A DNA stretch of 64,000 nucleotides from Anaeramoeba flamelloides (lineage: Eukaryota > Metamonada > Anaeramoebidae): assembly GCA_027625915.1 (NCBI GenBank), contig JANTQA010000012.1, positions 7,772,501 to 7,836,500 on the forward strand, written 5' to 3'. A program made the translations under genes and the position numbers. This document shows, one piece after another, positions 40,101 to 51,564 of this stretch (positions are counted from its first letter, which is position 1; each line of letters starts with the position of its first letter). The notes under the pieces were generated by a model that saw nothing but the letters and a program-made list of their open reading frames with translations, was not told the DNA's origin and searched no databases.

Positions 40101-42761
40101 AAGGAATCCTTATTTAGAAATTGGTAAAAAAAAAAAAAAAAAAATAGATACTAGTCCCTTAATGGTATTTGCATCATAAATAGGTCAAAATATTTTCGCT
40201 TCATTTTCCTTATTTTTCTTTTACAAATAGAGTTTTCCAAGAAGATGGTTGTGATTTGTGGTTAACTCTATTTCAAAAAGGATATTGGAAATGAAGTGAA
40301 TTTTTTTTACTACTAATTCTTCAAAAACCAGTACAGTTTGTTCAATAATCCGTGTTGGCTTTCATAAATATTTTTTTTCAACTTTTTATTGTTGTTTTGG
40401 AATTTTTTGGTTTTCAATTGTTGTTTTGAAAAAATTGTTTAATAGTGTTTTAAGTTTTTAATTGTTATTGAAAATTAAAAGTTTTCAATAGTGTATTTAT
40501 TGTTCAAAAAGAAGCATAGTTTCTTGTCATTAGTTCTTTCATTCTCCTATATATAGTTAAAAATTATTATTTCAAAAGTTACTCCAAAATATTTTTTTTT
40601 CTAATTGAATGAAAAATTGAAAGATCTTTATGTAACCAAAGAGAATTGATATTTTTAGAGATCTAATTAGCTCTCATTATTACATAAAATTTATTTTTAA
40701 ACTGTTTGAAGGATGTTTTTGTAGAATTTATTTATATAAATTTATAAAATATCAACTGATGAACTTATTTTTCAATTCTGGAATATTGATTCATCTAGGA
40801 TAGTGATTCGCTGAATATATATCACAAAAAAAGAACCAGACAAATAAATAAATAAATAAAAGTTTACCAACAATTACAAGAGATAATTTCAAGGCTAATG
40901 GCTAAAGGTAAAAATTGAAAATAAAGTGCAATTTTTTTTCTCCTATCTTTTTCAAAAAAACTTGAAAATTTAAAAAATCATTTTTACACATTTAGATCGA
41001 TACAAAACAGTTTTTCAGAAAAATCTTTGTCTTTTTTTTCTTTTTTTTTTTTTTTCGATCAAACTGAAAGATTTGGTGGTTGTGGATTTTGGTGACAAGT
41101 TTGTTTAAATTTGATTGTGTTAGTTCTTAAATAGGTAGACTGGAGTTGGAAGATTGTGGAATAATGAATTACAGCCGTTCCAAACCTACCGTGAAATTTG
41201 ACAGACATAGAAATTGACTTTTTGTCTCATTTAAATACAAAAAAAAAATCTTCGGTTTTTCGATATCATATACATTTTATGGTTTGATAGAGGTTTTTTT
41301 ACAAAAATTTCTTATTTGAAAGACAGAAAAAAATCTTGTTGTTTTTGAATCAAAATTCAAAAATTCAAAACAAAACTCCCAAAGATCGAAGATCAAATTT
41401 GATGATTTCTTTAAAATGGTCTTACCTTTTGATTTTTAAGGTATTTAGAAATTAAGGATCTACCAAAAACCTGAAAATTTTTCCAAATTATTGATCATTT
41501 AGAAAGGTTTATATTCAAAAATTCAAATTCTCATATTTTCTCTTTGTGAAATTTTTGTTCTATTATAAAATTTCGCGGTTTGTAATAAGCTATCACATAA
41601 CCATAAAGTCCTGTCATAAAAAATCAAGTATGATAAAGAAAATGAATTTTCTGTTTATCATATATTTCAAGGTATGGTTGGAACGGCTGTAGTAAAATGA
41701 ACTCATGTAAACACTGTTTAATTTGGATAATACAGTTTTACTTCATTGTATTTTTTAAGGAATAATAGAATTAAATTTCAAAAACAACAATTAAAAACAA
41801 AAAAACTCTTATTTTAAAAAAAAAAACAAATATTTACAAAAACAATACAAACAATTTTCCAAAACACAAATTAAAAGCCCAACACAGATTATTTAGCAGA
41901 CTGTACTACATTCCGAGCACTTTTTAACACATGCTCTAATTAATCAAATAAGATACAATTCCTGAATATAAGGCACATAATTTTTTTTAGATAATTCATA
42001 GAGTTGAAAAAAACAAAAAATTTGTGAGTTATAATTGTGGCCAATCTTTTTTTTTTGTTGTTATTGGGTTTTTTTTTTTGTGCCTTATTTTGATTATTTT
42101 GTGTCTTATTTTGATTATTGAGTGTGGGACTTATAGTGTGTGATCAAAAGTTTAAGTAGAACAATAAAAATAAAAAAAAAAAGGGAAAAGTCTGAAAAGA
42201 TCTTTGAATTTTTGGAAAATGGATTTTGTTGAATTTTGTTCTGTGTTTAAAAACAGGTAGGTTTCAAAAAAAAATGGAAAATATTTAGAAGAGAAATAGA
42301 ACAAAAAATTTTTTAATTTTTGTTTAACTTACCCTGTCTCTGATAATTTTATATTCTTCTTGTCCGGCTGTATCAAGGATTTCAAGTGTAATTGCTTGAT
42401 CGTCTAGAAGAAGATCTTTTCGATATGATTCTTCAGTGGTTGGATCTAAATAAGTTCCATTCATAAAGAAAAATAAAAGAAAAAAATTACAATCATTTGC
42501 TTTTGTGCGATTTTTTTAAAGTGAAAGAGAAAGAGAAAGAAAAACAAACCATAATTTTCAACAAACATATTTCTTAAGAAACGAATTGTAAGACATGATT
42601 TTCCAACCCCACCACCACCAACTACAGCCTAAATTTTTAATGAAAAGATCAAGAAAGAAAACAAACAAAGCAGTTTTTTAAATACACCCTTCAAACAAAA
42701 CGTTTGTTTTCAGAAAGCAAAAAAAAAAAAAGAAAAGACTTACAATTTCTATTTGTTGCAT
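37119..42761 (-). CDS. Ras-family small GTPase (four exons) with CAAX box
   Basis: Membrane-anchored GTP switch of the Ras subfamily. Exons on the minus strand are 42761-42744, 42628-42550, 42445-42333 and 37511-37119; introns are 115, 104 and 4821 bp, all GT-AG in phase, giving about 200 residues. All G motifs are present: P-loop GGGGVGKS, switch I/effector [12 protein letters not shown] (human YDPTIEDSYRKQ), DTAGQEEY with the catalytic Gln, NKCD and ETSAK. The C-terminus is a Lys/Arg tract followed by SGCCELM, a CAAX box (CELM) with a neighbouring Cys, which fits farnesylation plus possible palmitoylation. The first exon encodes only MQQIEI. The residues across the long intron, IIRDR then [16 protein letters not shown], fit Ras. 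The effector loop fits Ras/Rap rather than Rho, Rab or Arf; the exact subfamily is open. Confidence 0.95.
38160..38990 (-). repeat. Family F2 repeat, truncated inverted copy in the Ras intron
   Basis: Contains the A-rich minisatellite (units of about 40-50 bp with GGATCT and AAAATTCAAAT) and the flank with TTTCTATTTCAG seen inverted at 21180-21230; the CAGTCAA half is missing. Confidence 0.55.
39890..40170 (+). repeat. Family F9 units, two in tandem
   Basis: AACATGTTTCTAGATAAGGA and CAAAAAAAAATTAATAGAGA, then a second round of the same blocks at 40060-40160 ending in ACTAGTCCCTTAATGG. A shorter related piece (GGGACGAGTCTCTATTAAAT) is at 39040-39125. Confidence 0.6.
40334..41903 (+). mobile_element. 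Family F8 TA-flanked element, interrupted copy
   Basis: Ends CAGTTTGTTCAATAATCCGT and ATTATTTAGCAGACTG are inverted repeats next to TA. Without the nested F7 unit it is about 1.05 kb, like the other copy. Lies in the long Ras intron. Confidence 0.8.
41172..41689 (+). mobile_element. Family F7 TA-flanked element, nested in F8
   Basis: Ends CAGCCGTTCCAAACCTACC and GGTATGGTTGGAACGGCTG are near-perfect inverted repeats next to TA. It interrupts the F8 element 40334-41903, so it inserted later. Confidence 0.88.
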
Positions 42762-43355
42762 GAAGTGGTTTAATTTTCAAAATGTGGAACAAATTTAAGA
42801 GATAAATTTCAAAGTGTTAAGAGATACAAAGAAGTGAGCATATAAAAAAAGTTCTTACTATATAAAGTCATTGAGAAAAGTTTTTCAAATTACAAAAAAT
42901 AACGTTTTCCTTTTTGGCAAATCGCTGCATAACTGTAAATTTCAAAAATAAAACTAAATTTCATTTGGTGAAAAGAAATTTAATATTCGTGAAGTTAAAC
43001 AACTTTTTTCACAAGTTTGGAAAAAATAATAGGACTTTTTTACACAAATCCGAATTAACTTTTTTTCTTTTTTCACAAAAAAATAATTTCCAATCTTTTT
43101 TGAATTTTTACAAGATCAGATCGATTTCTTTTTTAACTGTTACCTACCCTCTTCAATTTCAGAACTTGTTTAAAATTTATTTTAAAAAAGATAAAAGAGT
43201 TAAAATAAAATTTCCCAATCAAAAGAAAGAAGTTTTTTTTTTTTTCGGAAACATTGAAAAACAAAGAACACTAACAAATTATTTCATCATTATTCATTTT
43301 ACAAAATTTTTTGCCATATTTCTGAATAAAAAAATTATTGGTTTAAGGACCAGTA

Positions 43356-44395
43356 TAGTTCTTTCAATAACCTGTGTTGACTTAAATAAATTTTGTTTTT
43401 CAGACTTTTACTGTTGTTTTCCAGATTTTGTGTTTTTAATTGTTGTTAAAAAATCTTTAAACAGTGTTTTGTGATTTTAATTGTTGTTGAAAATGAAAAC
43501 TTTTCAAGGGTGTGTTTATTTTTAAAAAGGAAGTCTGTCTTGGCAATAATACTTTCAATCTCGAAGTAATAATTGAAATTTTTTTTCAAAGTTTTCCAAA
43601 TTATTGTTTCTTATTATTGATTGAAAAATTAAAAGATCTTGATATAACCAATGAGTGTTGACAGTTCTTAGGGGACCTAATTCTCTCTCATTATGTAAAT
43701 GGTTGAAAAATAATTGATTTTTAAATAATTTGGTCAATTGGCAATGTTCTTGTTTAATTTTAATCAGATAAAATCTCGGATAATTAACTTTTGATTCAAA
43801 ATGAAATATTGGTTCACTGAGGATTCTTATCTCAACCAATAGAGGTCAAAAAAGTACCAAAACACCAAATAAAGCCATCCAATTACAAGATATGGTTTGG
43901 AGACTATTGACTTGAGGGGAAAAAGGAAAATGAAATGAAATTTTTGGTTTTCATTTTTCAAAAAACTTGGAAAAATTGATATCTCATTTTTGATAATGCG
44001 GAGATACCAAACAGTTTTTCAGAAAAGCTCGGTCTCTTTTTATCCTTTTTGGGTTTGTATTGGATCAAACTGAAAGATTTGGTTATTGTGAATTTTGGAG
44101 TTGATTTGTTTAAATTTGGTTGAATTAGATCTCTTTTCTGAGGAGATTGGTCTTGAAGGTTGTAGAAAAACACTTTGATAATATGATCGATTTGATTTCA
44201 ATACGTTTGTTTTGGAAACCGCAAGGTTTCACTGAACTGTATTTTTGATTAAACACAAAATAAAAACCAAAAACCTTACTTAAAGAAAAAAAAACAACCT
44301 TTAAAAAAAAAAAAACAACAGTTATTGACAAAAACAACACAAAAAATTTTGAAAAACACAAAGAAAGACGTCAACACGGGTTATTGAAACAACTG
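43356..44395 (+). mobile_element. Family F8 TA-flanked element, uninterrupted copy
   Basis: Direct copy of 40334-41903, about 1.04 kb, ends TAGTTCTTTCAATAACCTGT and ACGGGTTATTGAAACAACTG. Shared body blocks include AACAGTTTTTCAGAAAA and GATCAAACTGAAAGATTTGG. Minus-strand open frames (43839-43555, 44173-43958) are short and match no transposase family I know. It lies upstream of the Ras start. Confidence 0.8.
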
Positions 44396-44836
44396 TAACT
44401 CTTTGTTATTTTTTTTTTTTTGTACCAAAGGTCATAGAGGGGACTTTTTTTCATAAGAGTTCCATTAAACCGGAAAAAAACCCCTTTATCAATTTTAGAG
44501 AAATGAGTTCTTCATTTTTAAAAGATTTCATTTTTCCGAATTCATTTTTCAGTCAAAAGATCGAGATCCTTTTTCTTTTTTGGATTTTTTGGATTGAATT
44601 AGAGAATAAGAAAAATTTACATTACATTTTTATTTTTATGGAAATATCACTTTTAGTAATTTCTGAGAGTTTGTTTGAGCAAATAACATTGAAATTTTAA
44701 TATTATTTTAAAATACATGAAAAATAAATCCAATATTGAATCCCAGGAGATAAGAAAAAATTGAACAATTTTTTTTTTAATATTTATTAAATTTCTTGGA
44801 ATTTAAAAGATGATGTATTTTTTTTTCCACAGATTA

Positions 44837-45315
44837 CAGCAGTTCCAAGGCAACCATAAAATTTTAAATAAAACAAAATTGAGTTTTCTATTCTTATTTT
44901 CCATTTTCAAAAAATTCGGAAATAAGAGTTATTATTCAAAAACAAATTTTAATAAATGAGCTATTATTCAAATCACTGGAAAATCGAAAAAAAAATATTC
45001 AAGATCCCAGGAAACTTGTAAATTAGCAGTCCAAAAAAGCTCAAAAAAAATATCAATATTGACTGATCTTTAAAAATTTACCTTTTTTGAACAATATTTT
45101 TAATTCCTTCGTGAATCTTTAATTTTTTTTTTAAGATGTTTCGACAAATTTGAATAATAGCTCATTTATTAAAATTTTTCTTTGAATTATAGTTCTTATT
45201 TAAAATTTTTTTTTGAATAATAGTTCTTATTTCGGAATTTTTTGAAAATGGAAAATAAGAATCGAAAAATCAATATTGTTTTATTTAGAATTTTATTGTA
45301 GCCTTGGAAAGACTG
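44837..45315 (+). mobile_element. Foldback element with F7-like ends
   Basis: TA, then CAGCAGTTCCAAGGCAACC at the left and AGCCTTGGAAAGACTG, TA at the right. The arms pair over about 150 bases each: TTCTATTCTTATTTTCCATT with its reverse complement near 45245, and AATAAATGAGCTATTATTCA with its partner near 45155. A single strand would form a long hairpin. Confidence 0.85.
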
Positions 45316-45329
45316 TAAGATGATGAATA

Positions 45330-46050
45330 ATTAACTATTATTATTAAAATAAAATAATTTGATAATAGTTATTTTTTTTCAGAAACATTATTATGTGAAA
45401 TAAATTTTATTTGAAAAATCTGAGAAAAATAGAGAAATAATAATAAATCTCAGTGTATATGTTTAATTTTTGTGTTCTTAATAACTCATCAAAATAATTA
45501 AGATTGGTTATTAATTATTTATTATAAATAATCAAATTACAAATTATTTTTTTTCGATTATAAGTTGACTTTCCAAGTTTTTCAAAAAAAGTATTTTGGG
45601 AGATTTTTTTATTTGATTAATTCGTTTTTTTTCATAGATTATTCTAGTTCAATAAAAAGAAAAAAATGATTTGAACTATTATTTAAATAAATAAAATATA
45701 TTTTCAATATTCATCACGAACTTTTAATATATTTTCTCTCTCTATTTATCAAAAAAAAAAAAAAGATAAAAAAAACCAAAGAATTGAATCAAAAAGTCCC
45801 CTAAAATACTTTTTTTAAAAAACGGGAAAATTCAAATAACTCTCGGAGAAAAAAGTTCAACATGATTTCTAATTCTGAAAAAGTAATAGAATCACTGATG
45901 GAGAAAAGGAAGATCCAATAATTATGAAAATTATAAATGATTAAAGACAATTATGGTGTTATTAACAATAATAGGTTTTCGAATGTTTTTTTTTTCTATT
46001 GATTTGTATTTGATTGGTGTCTCTATTAAAAAATTTATAAAGAGGATTTC
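45330..46050. other. No gene recognised
   Basis: AT-rich sequence between the foldback element and an F6 copy. Nothing to report on either strand. Confidence 0.55.
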
Positions 46051-46062
46051 ATATTTATGATA

Positions 46063-46258
46063 CAGTCAGTTCGGCCTTTAAGGCGCAAAATTTCTAAGAA
46101 ATTTAAGGCATAAAAAAAAACTCATTCTAAGGAACAAAATTCAGTTTCTAGTAAAATATTTTGTTAAAAAAATTTTTTAAAATTTTGTACTTTAATTTGA
46201 GATTTTTATGTGTCTTTACTTTCGTTGAAAGTTTGTGTCTTAAATTCGAAACTGAATG
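46063..46258 (+). mobile_element. Family F6 miniature element, 196 bp, copy 3
   Basis: TA-flanked; ends CAGTCAGTTCGGCCTTTAAG and AATTCGAAACTGAATG. Central TAGTAAAATATTTTGTTAAA block shared with copy 4. Confidence 0.88.
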
Positions 46259-46549
46259 TATCTAAAAAAAAAACAGCTTTTATTTTAATAATAAAGGTGA
46301 TTGAAATTAATTTTTGTTCATTTGAGGAGAATAATAAAAGAAATAATTCTTTAATGTAATAGATTTCTTCTTTCCGTTACTTTAACTTTTTCTTTTTTGA
46401 AAGATTTCAAAAATAAAAAAAGCACTGGATTTTTTTCCAACTTTTTTATAGATTGTTGATTCAATCGATTTTATATATAGTGTGTTTTTTTTTATAAATC
46501 TTGTAATTTGGCAAAGTTATTTATACTGAAACATATTTGAAATTTATAT

Positions 46550-46662
46550 TGAAAAGGTTCAGAAACAAGAAATACCCGACTGATAGTCCACCCAATACCA
46601 TTCCATTATATTCTTGAGCCGAGGGAAATTATATAAATCTAATTTAAAATAACATAGAAAGA
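46550..46662 (-). other. Exon-like segment, unknown product
   Basis: On the minus strand a possible acceptor (...AATTAG) near 46636 is followed by an open frame LYNFPRLKNIMEWYWVDYQS and a possible donor GTATTT near 46576. The segment is richer in G+C than its surroundings and Trp-rich. A second frame also stays open (NGMVLGGLSVGYFLFLNLF, membrane-like), so the coding frame is not decided. No family recognised. Confidence 0.2.
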
Positions 46663-47359
46663 TAATGAAACAAGAACGAAAAACATATCCTTGAAGGGAT
46701 TTTATTAATTAATACATTAATGGATAAAATATTCATGTTGATTGATAAAATACAATTATGGGTATGTAAATCCATTTTCAAAATTGCGACTCTCCCGAAA
46801 TATAAATTGAATGAAAAAAAAAATACCCTTTAGTATTCAAGTACAACTAATAATTAAATATGATTTCTAATTCACATTTAAATCATTCTAAATATATAAA
46901 AACCTGATATTTTAAAAATAAAAAAAAAAAATTAAACCAAAAACTAAAAAAACGTAAGTTACAATCTTTGAAATTACCACAATACAGATTTTTTATTACT
47001 AAACTTTCACACAAAAAAAGTTAAAAAAAATATTTTTTATTAATAATTAAATACATTTCAAAAAACATTACATAGCCTGAATTTTCTTAGTTTTTATTTG
47101 TATTTTCGAAGGTTTTTTTTTTCAACAGGATATTTTGTAAAAAAAAATTCAAAGAAAATAACAAAAAAAAATAATTTGTTGAAAAAAGAAATTGTAAAAA
47201 AAAAAAAACGAAATCGAAAAAAAAAAAGAACAAGAAAAATTTACAAAAAAAAGAAAAACTAAAAATTTACAAAATTAGAAAAAATGACTATTGATACACA
47301 AATTTGAAAATATTTTTATGATAAAAAAACTGGGTAAACACCCAAAAAAACTTTTATTA

Positions 47360-47881
47360 CAGCAGTTCCAAACTTATCATGTTATTTGAAAGATATAGAA
47401 ATTGACTTTTTTGTCTCTGTTAGACACAAAAAAAAAATCTTTGATAGAAGGGTATCATATAATTTGATGGTTTGTGATAAGTTTTTTTAAAAAATTTCAA
47501 ATTTGAAATTTAGAGATTAAGATCTTGGGTTGTTTCTAAAATAAAATTCGAAAATCCAAAAATAAAGCTTCCAAAGGTTGGAGATCGAATTTGATAATCA
47601 CTTGGAAATATTCATGACTTTTTGATTTCAAGGTGTTTATATCTTAAGGATCTACCAAAAATCTAAAAATTTTTCAAAATTATTGATCATTTCAAAGTTT
47701 CGTGAGTCAAAAATTAAAATTGTAATTTTTTCTCTATTAGAAATTTTTGTTGTATTATAAAATTTCACAGTTTGTAATAGGCTATCACATAACTATAAAA
47801 TCGTGTCATAAAAAGGAAAATGTGAGAAAGAAAATGAATTTTCTATTTATCATAGATTTTAAGGCATGGTTGGAATAGCTG
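47360..47881 (+). mobile_element. Family F7 TA-flanked element, second copy
   Basis: Ends CAGCAGTTCCAAACTTATC and GGCATGGTTGGAATAGCTG next to TA; the body matches 41172-41689 (AGATATAGAAATTGACTTTT, CTATCACATAACTATAAAAT). About 522 bp. Confidence 0.87.
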
Positions 47882-48570
47882 TAAACTTATGAAGTGGTTC
47901 AAAATTTTTGAAAAATAGTATATTTTATATCAACTATTTCCAAAAATGGTAAAATTTTATTTTAAAGAGTAATTTTTAAAATTTAATTTGAATATCAATC
48001 TTTAAATATCCAAATTTTTTCTAAACCATTAATTGATTGTTTAAAATATTTTAATTTGTTTATTAGTTTGGCATTACTTTATTTAAAAAATATTAAAGTT
48101 TCTTATCTCAATTGTAAATGATATTTTTTTATTATGAAAATTATTGGTATTATATTCTTTTCTAAAAGAAAAAAGGTTTTGAATCTTAACTTTATCCGAT
48201 ATTTTTAATATTGGCGAAAATTGGTTGTTTATGTTATTTCTTTCTACTTATTTTTTTTTTTCGAAAGTGGTTTAATCTTGGTAAACTTTTAAATTGTAAT
48301 GAAAATCAACTTAAAATAGACAAGAACGATCAGATAAGAACCAAATGAACAAGTCACCACACCCTACACAAGATAATAATCTTTTTTCAAATTTCAGGGA
48401 TTGTAAACCTGAAGGAACGTGAAAATGAAATTGAAAAATACTCACCATTTTTTAAACATTAAAAGTACTTCTCAATAAATAAACAATTATAAAGCTAAAT
48501 GATCGTATTTTCAGTGATTTTTGATCATTGAGTTACTTTGAATTGTTACATTGTCTCCAGAAAACCAATT

Positions 48571-49256
48571 AATCCATTCCAGCCCAACTGTGGAATTTTG
48601 TAAGACATAGTAATTGGTTATCTATTATAAAATTGTGTTTTTTGAAATAGAAAATTCAATTTCTCTCAAAAGATCAAATTTTCAACTTCTCTTACTTCAT
48701 TCGAGCTATTTTTTTTATATAAACCAAGATAAAAATTAGATTTTTTCAAGAATTGAAATCAAAGAAATCACAGAAACCCTGGAAACTTGAAAGTATTTTA
48801 TCGATCCTTACTTTTTTTTAAATTGTAAAAACCTGGGATTTTAACAATTTTGTAAATTGAAGATCAACATTAATGAAAGTTATTTCTAATGGATTTGTTT
48901 ATCAATTTCCATAACCAAAGGAACCAAAGGGAACAAAAAATGGATGATTTTTTTTTCTTATTACTGGTATTTTAATTTTAAATGTGAAATTATTGTTGTT
49001 TCATTTTCCAAATTTTTCTTTGATAAATAAAGTTTTAAATGAAGTAGATTGTTATTTAAAAGCTATTTTTGAAAAAGGAAATTAATAGTGAAGTAAAAAT
49101 ATTTCCCTTTTGTAATTCAAATACCAGTCCTATAAATAATAAAATTTAAGATGATCTTTCATAACCCTTTGACGGTTTGTTTTACAAAATAAAATTTCAG
49201 AATAGAAAATCAAATTCAGGGTCTGATAAATTTTCATGTTAGGGTTGGAGCGATTG
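48571..49256 (+). mobile_element. Family F7-related element, diverged
   Basis: Ends AATCCATTCCAGCCCAACTG and GTTAGGGTTGGAGCGATTG are inverted and resemble F7 ends. The body shares GTAAGACATAGTAATTGG and TAAAATTTCAG blocks. A 32-base T run follows at 49279. Confidence 0.6.
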
Positions 49257-49277
49257 TATTAATTATAACAAAGGGGG

Positions 49278-49311
<34 letters not shown>

Positions 49312-49338
49312 GTTCTTTTTGTTCTTGTTACTATAACT

Positions 49339-49427
49339 TGAATTAAATCTCCCAGCCACGAATAAGAATAGAATTCTTCTCGAATTGTTTTAGGAACAAC
49401 ATGATCCATGCCAAACGTACTTGACAT
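49339..49427 (-). other. Possible first exon of an unknown minus-strand gene
   Basis: An ATG at 49427 opens a frame MSSTFGMDHVVPKTIREEFY followed by SYSWLGDLIQ, then a possible donor (GTTATA or GTAACA). The composition is mixed, unlike the Phe/Lys/Asn/Ile strings of noncoding DNA here. It lies about 1 kb upstream of the SNARE gene and points away from it, so the two could share a promoter region. A 32-base T run and an F7 element follow directly on its downstream side. No family recognised and no further exon confirmed. Confidence 0.3.
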
Positions 49428-50467
49428 TTTTTTGTGCTTTTTGATAAAATTTTTTTATTTGGATCGTTTCTCTTAAAATCCCAATTTGTTGTATCAAGAG
49501 AAATTGGGTTGAAGTTTTGTGTGGTAAAGGTTTTGAAGGATTTTTCATTACATGATCTTTGGTAATTAAATTTGCAAAAAATATTGTCAGTTTTTTTTAA
49601 TTTAAAAATAAAATTATTTTGTATCAGTTGAGAAAAAGAGATCTTTAGATTTTTGGAAATTGAGAATTTTGGTATATGTAATCAGACAATGCTTAACCAA
49701 TCACCTTACCATTATTCAAAAATTTTATTCTTTGAAATACCAAATGAACCAGTACTAAATTTTCTATTTTATCTTCTTTTTGACATTTTAGGACAAAATA
49801 GCAAACCAACACAACCTGAACTGACAAATTAAAAATTAATAAAATCAACACTTCATCTTGATCTCAAGGTTTTTCGCTTTCACATAAATTGAAATTTTCT
49901 CAAAATTCTGATTTTTGCCTACCTTCTCTGTAATTTTTTAAGAAAAGATTGAAAAATTCTAAATATTTCATTTTTTCCTACTTAGATCTTGATAAATTAA
50001 AAGTTGGGACATTTAACAACCACCAAAACCCTGACAAAAACACACAATTCTTGAATTTCAATTACAAACAAAGTTCTTAGTTTTATATCTGTAAAAAAAA
50101 CGTCAAAATTCAAAAAAAAGCGCAAATAAAACATTTTTTTTTGAAAAATAATTTATTTTAAACTTTAGAGAGATGAACACCTCAAACCTCACCAACTTAA
50201 CGAAGGTTTTTGTAGTATGTTTCGGAAATCATTTCAAAGGTACCACTTTAATTTGACATTTTATTAAAATTTTTGTTTCTATTTAGAAGATTAGTTGGTT
50301 TTAAATTAAAATTCAGAACACTTTAAGATTTGGCTTGAATTCAATTTGGAGTCATTGAGCTGTTCAGAAAAAAAACAAAACCAAAAACAAGTCACAGAAA
50401 TTCATTTTTCTAATTTTATTTCCAAACCTTTTCACTTTTCAAAAACGTCAAACTATAATCAAGATCA

Positions 50468-51082
50468 ATGAGTTTCTCTGACTGGTTAAACAAATACAAT
50501 TCACTTGAACGAGATATTCAACAATCAAAGATCCTTTGTCAAAAAATTGTATCGTCAAAACATGATGACAAAGCAACGAGAGAAGCGCGTTTAACTCTTC
50601 ACAAAAGTTTACGTGAACTTGAGAAAAGCTATTTACGACTAGACAAGCAATTGAACACTATCAAAAAAAACCCAACCAAATACTCGCTCACCCAACGAGA
50701 ATACACAAGGAGAAGAGACGAGTTGTCTGGAAAAAAAATTGAAATAGAAAAACTAAAAAATTGGCAAAGTGAAAGATCACAAAACAAAATCAATTCTCAT
50801 CAAAAATCTGAGAAACAGCTCGAAAGAGAAAGAGTGGAATTGGAGAAGAAACTTAATGGGCTTGACAACTCCCAAATCTTGGATATGAATCAAAAAACGA
50901 TGAAAAAACAAGACAATGCATTAGATGACTTATCAAGCAGCATTTTTCGAATTTCAAATATAGCACAGGAAATTGGAAATGAATTAGACTTGCAAAGCAA
51001 ATTATTGGACAACATTGATACAAAAATGGACAGGGTGGATAACAAGCTCAAGAAGAATACTCAAAAGATGAAGAAATTTTAG
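50468..51082 (+). CDS. Qc-SNARE (syntaxin 6/8-like), no membrane anchor
   Basis: One exon, 204 residues, ATG at 50468. Residues 1-105 are a helical N-terminal domain like those of syntaxin-6/SYP5 proteins (SDWLNKYNSLERDI; KNPTKYSLTQREYTRRRDEL, human ANPRKFNLDATELSIRKAF). Residues 106-130 are charged linker. Residues 143-203 are a SNARE heptad motif, QDNALDDLSSSIFRISNIAQ then IGNELDLQSKLLDNID, with the zero-layer Gln at 176. It should supply the Qc helix of an endosomal/trans-Golgi fusion complex. The protein stops at MKKF-TAG directly after the motif. There is no C-terminal transmembrane segment, PX domain or C-terminal Cys for lipid attachment. The sequence downstream of the stop does not encode an obvious hydrophobic anchor, and I see no convincing donor that would skip the stop. 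It is either a soluble SNARE or shortened at its end. Confidence 0.88.
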   Translation: MSFSDWLNKYNSLERDIQQSKILCQKIVSSKHDDKATREARLTLHKSLRELEKSYLRLDKQLNTIKKNPTKYSLTQREYTRRRDELSGKKIEIEKLKNWQSERSQNKINSHQKSEKQLERERVELEKKLNGLDNSQILDMNQKTMKKQDNALDDLSSSIFRISNIAQEIGNELDLQSKLLDNIDTKMDRVDNKLKKNTQKMKKF

Positions 51083-51564
51083 CTGAACAAATCGCGCTTT
51101 TGCTTTGGAATTTCTTTTTGGTGATTCTTAAATACACAATTCACCAAAGCCACACAACCTCTCTAGAAAAATTAAATAATACTCTAGTTTAAATGGCACG
51201 GGTGATAGACATTATCTTTGTTTAAACAAACATCTCAGAACTTTTTCTGACTGAATGAACAAATCAAAAAAAAAAAAAAAATTTACAGTTTGTTTTACAA
51301 ATAATTTCTTTGTTTAATCCCCTGATTTGATCAGTTTTCAACTTAAAACATTGATAATGCATTTAACACCCTAAAAATAAATTGAAAAATATCTTTATTT
51401 CTTTACCCAACCTGGGTTTTTATCATACCACCATTTGAAATTCAAACTGAAAAATTCCATCCCCTTCTCTTTTTGTAATTCTTCAATTAGTCCCTACACT
51501 TCCAATTGCCAGTTAAAACTAAAATGCGCCGTATCAATACAAAGAAAAAGAGATCACAAACTTA

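Larger units (their letters stand above)
37512..42332 (-). other. 4.8-kb intron of the Ras gene with nested repeats
   Basis: The donor GTAAGT follows IIRDR and the acceptor ...AATAG precedes SFQKMD, in phase 0. It contains part of an F2 copy (38160-38990), F9 units (39010-39120, 39890-40170) and an F8 element (40334-41903) into which an F7 element (41172-41689) is inserted. At 39283-39390 a 35-codon plus-strand open frame [18 protein letters not shown]... has a CCVCG cluster; its origin is unknown and it may be chance. Confidence 0.8.

Noticed and set aside
42914-43474. 186-codon open frame on the plus strand
   Set aside because: It begins with TTG, is almost only Phe/Lys/Asn/Ile/Leu, matches no family and runs into the F8 element. 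The length is somewhat unusual, so a transcript check would be fair, but I do not call a gene.
43555-44173. Minus-strand open frames in the F8 element as a transposase
   Set aside because: Too short, no DDE/D catalytic spacing visible and no family recognised; the element looks non-autonomous.
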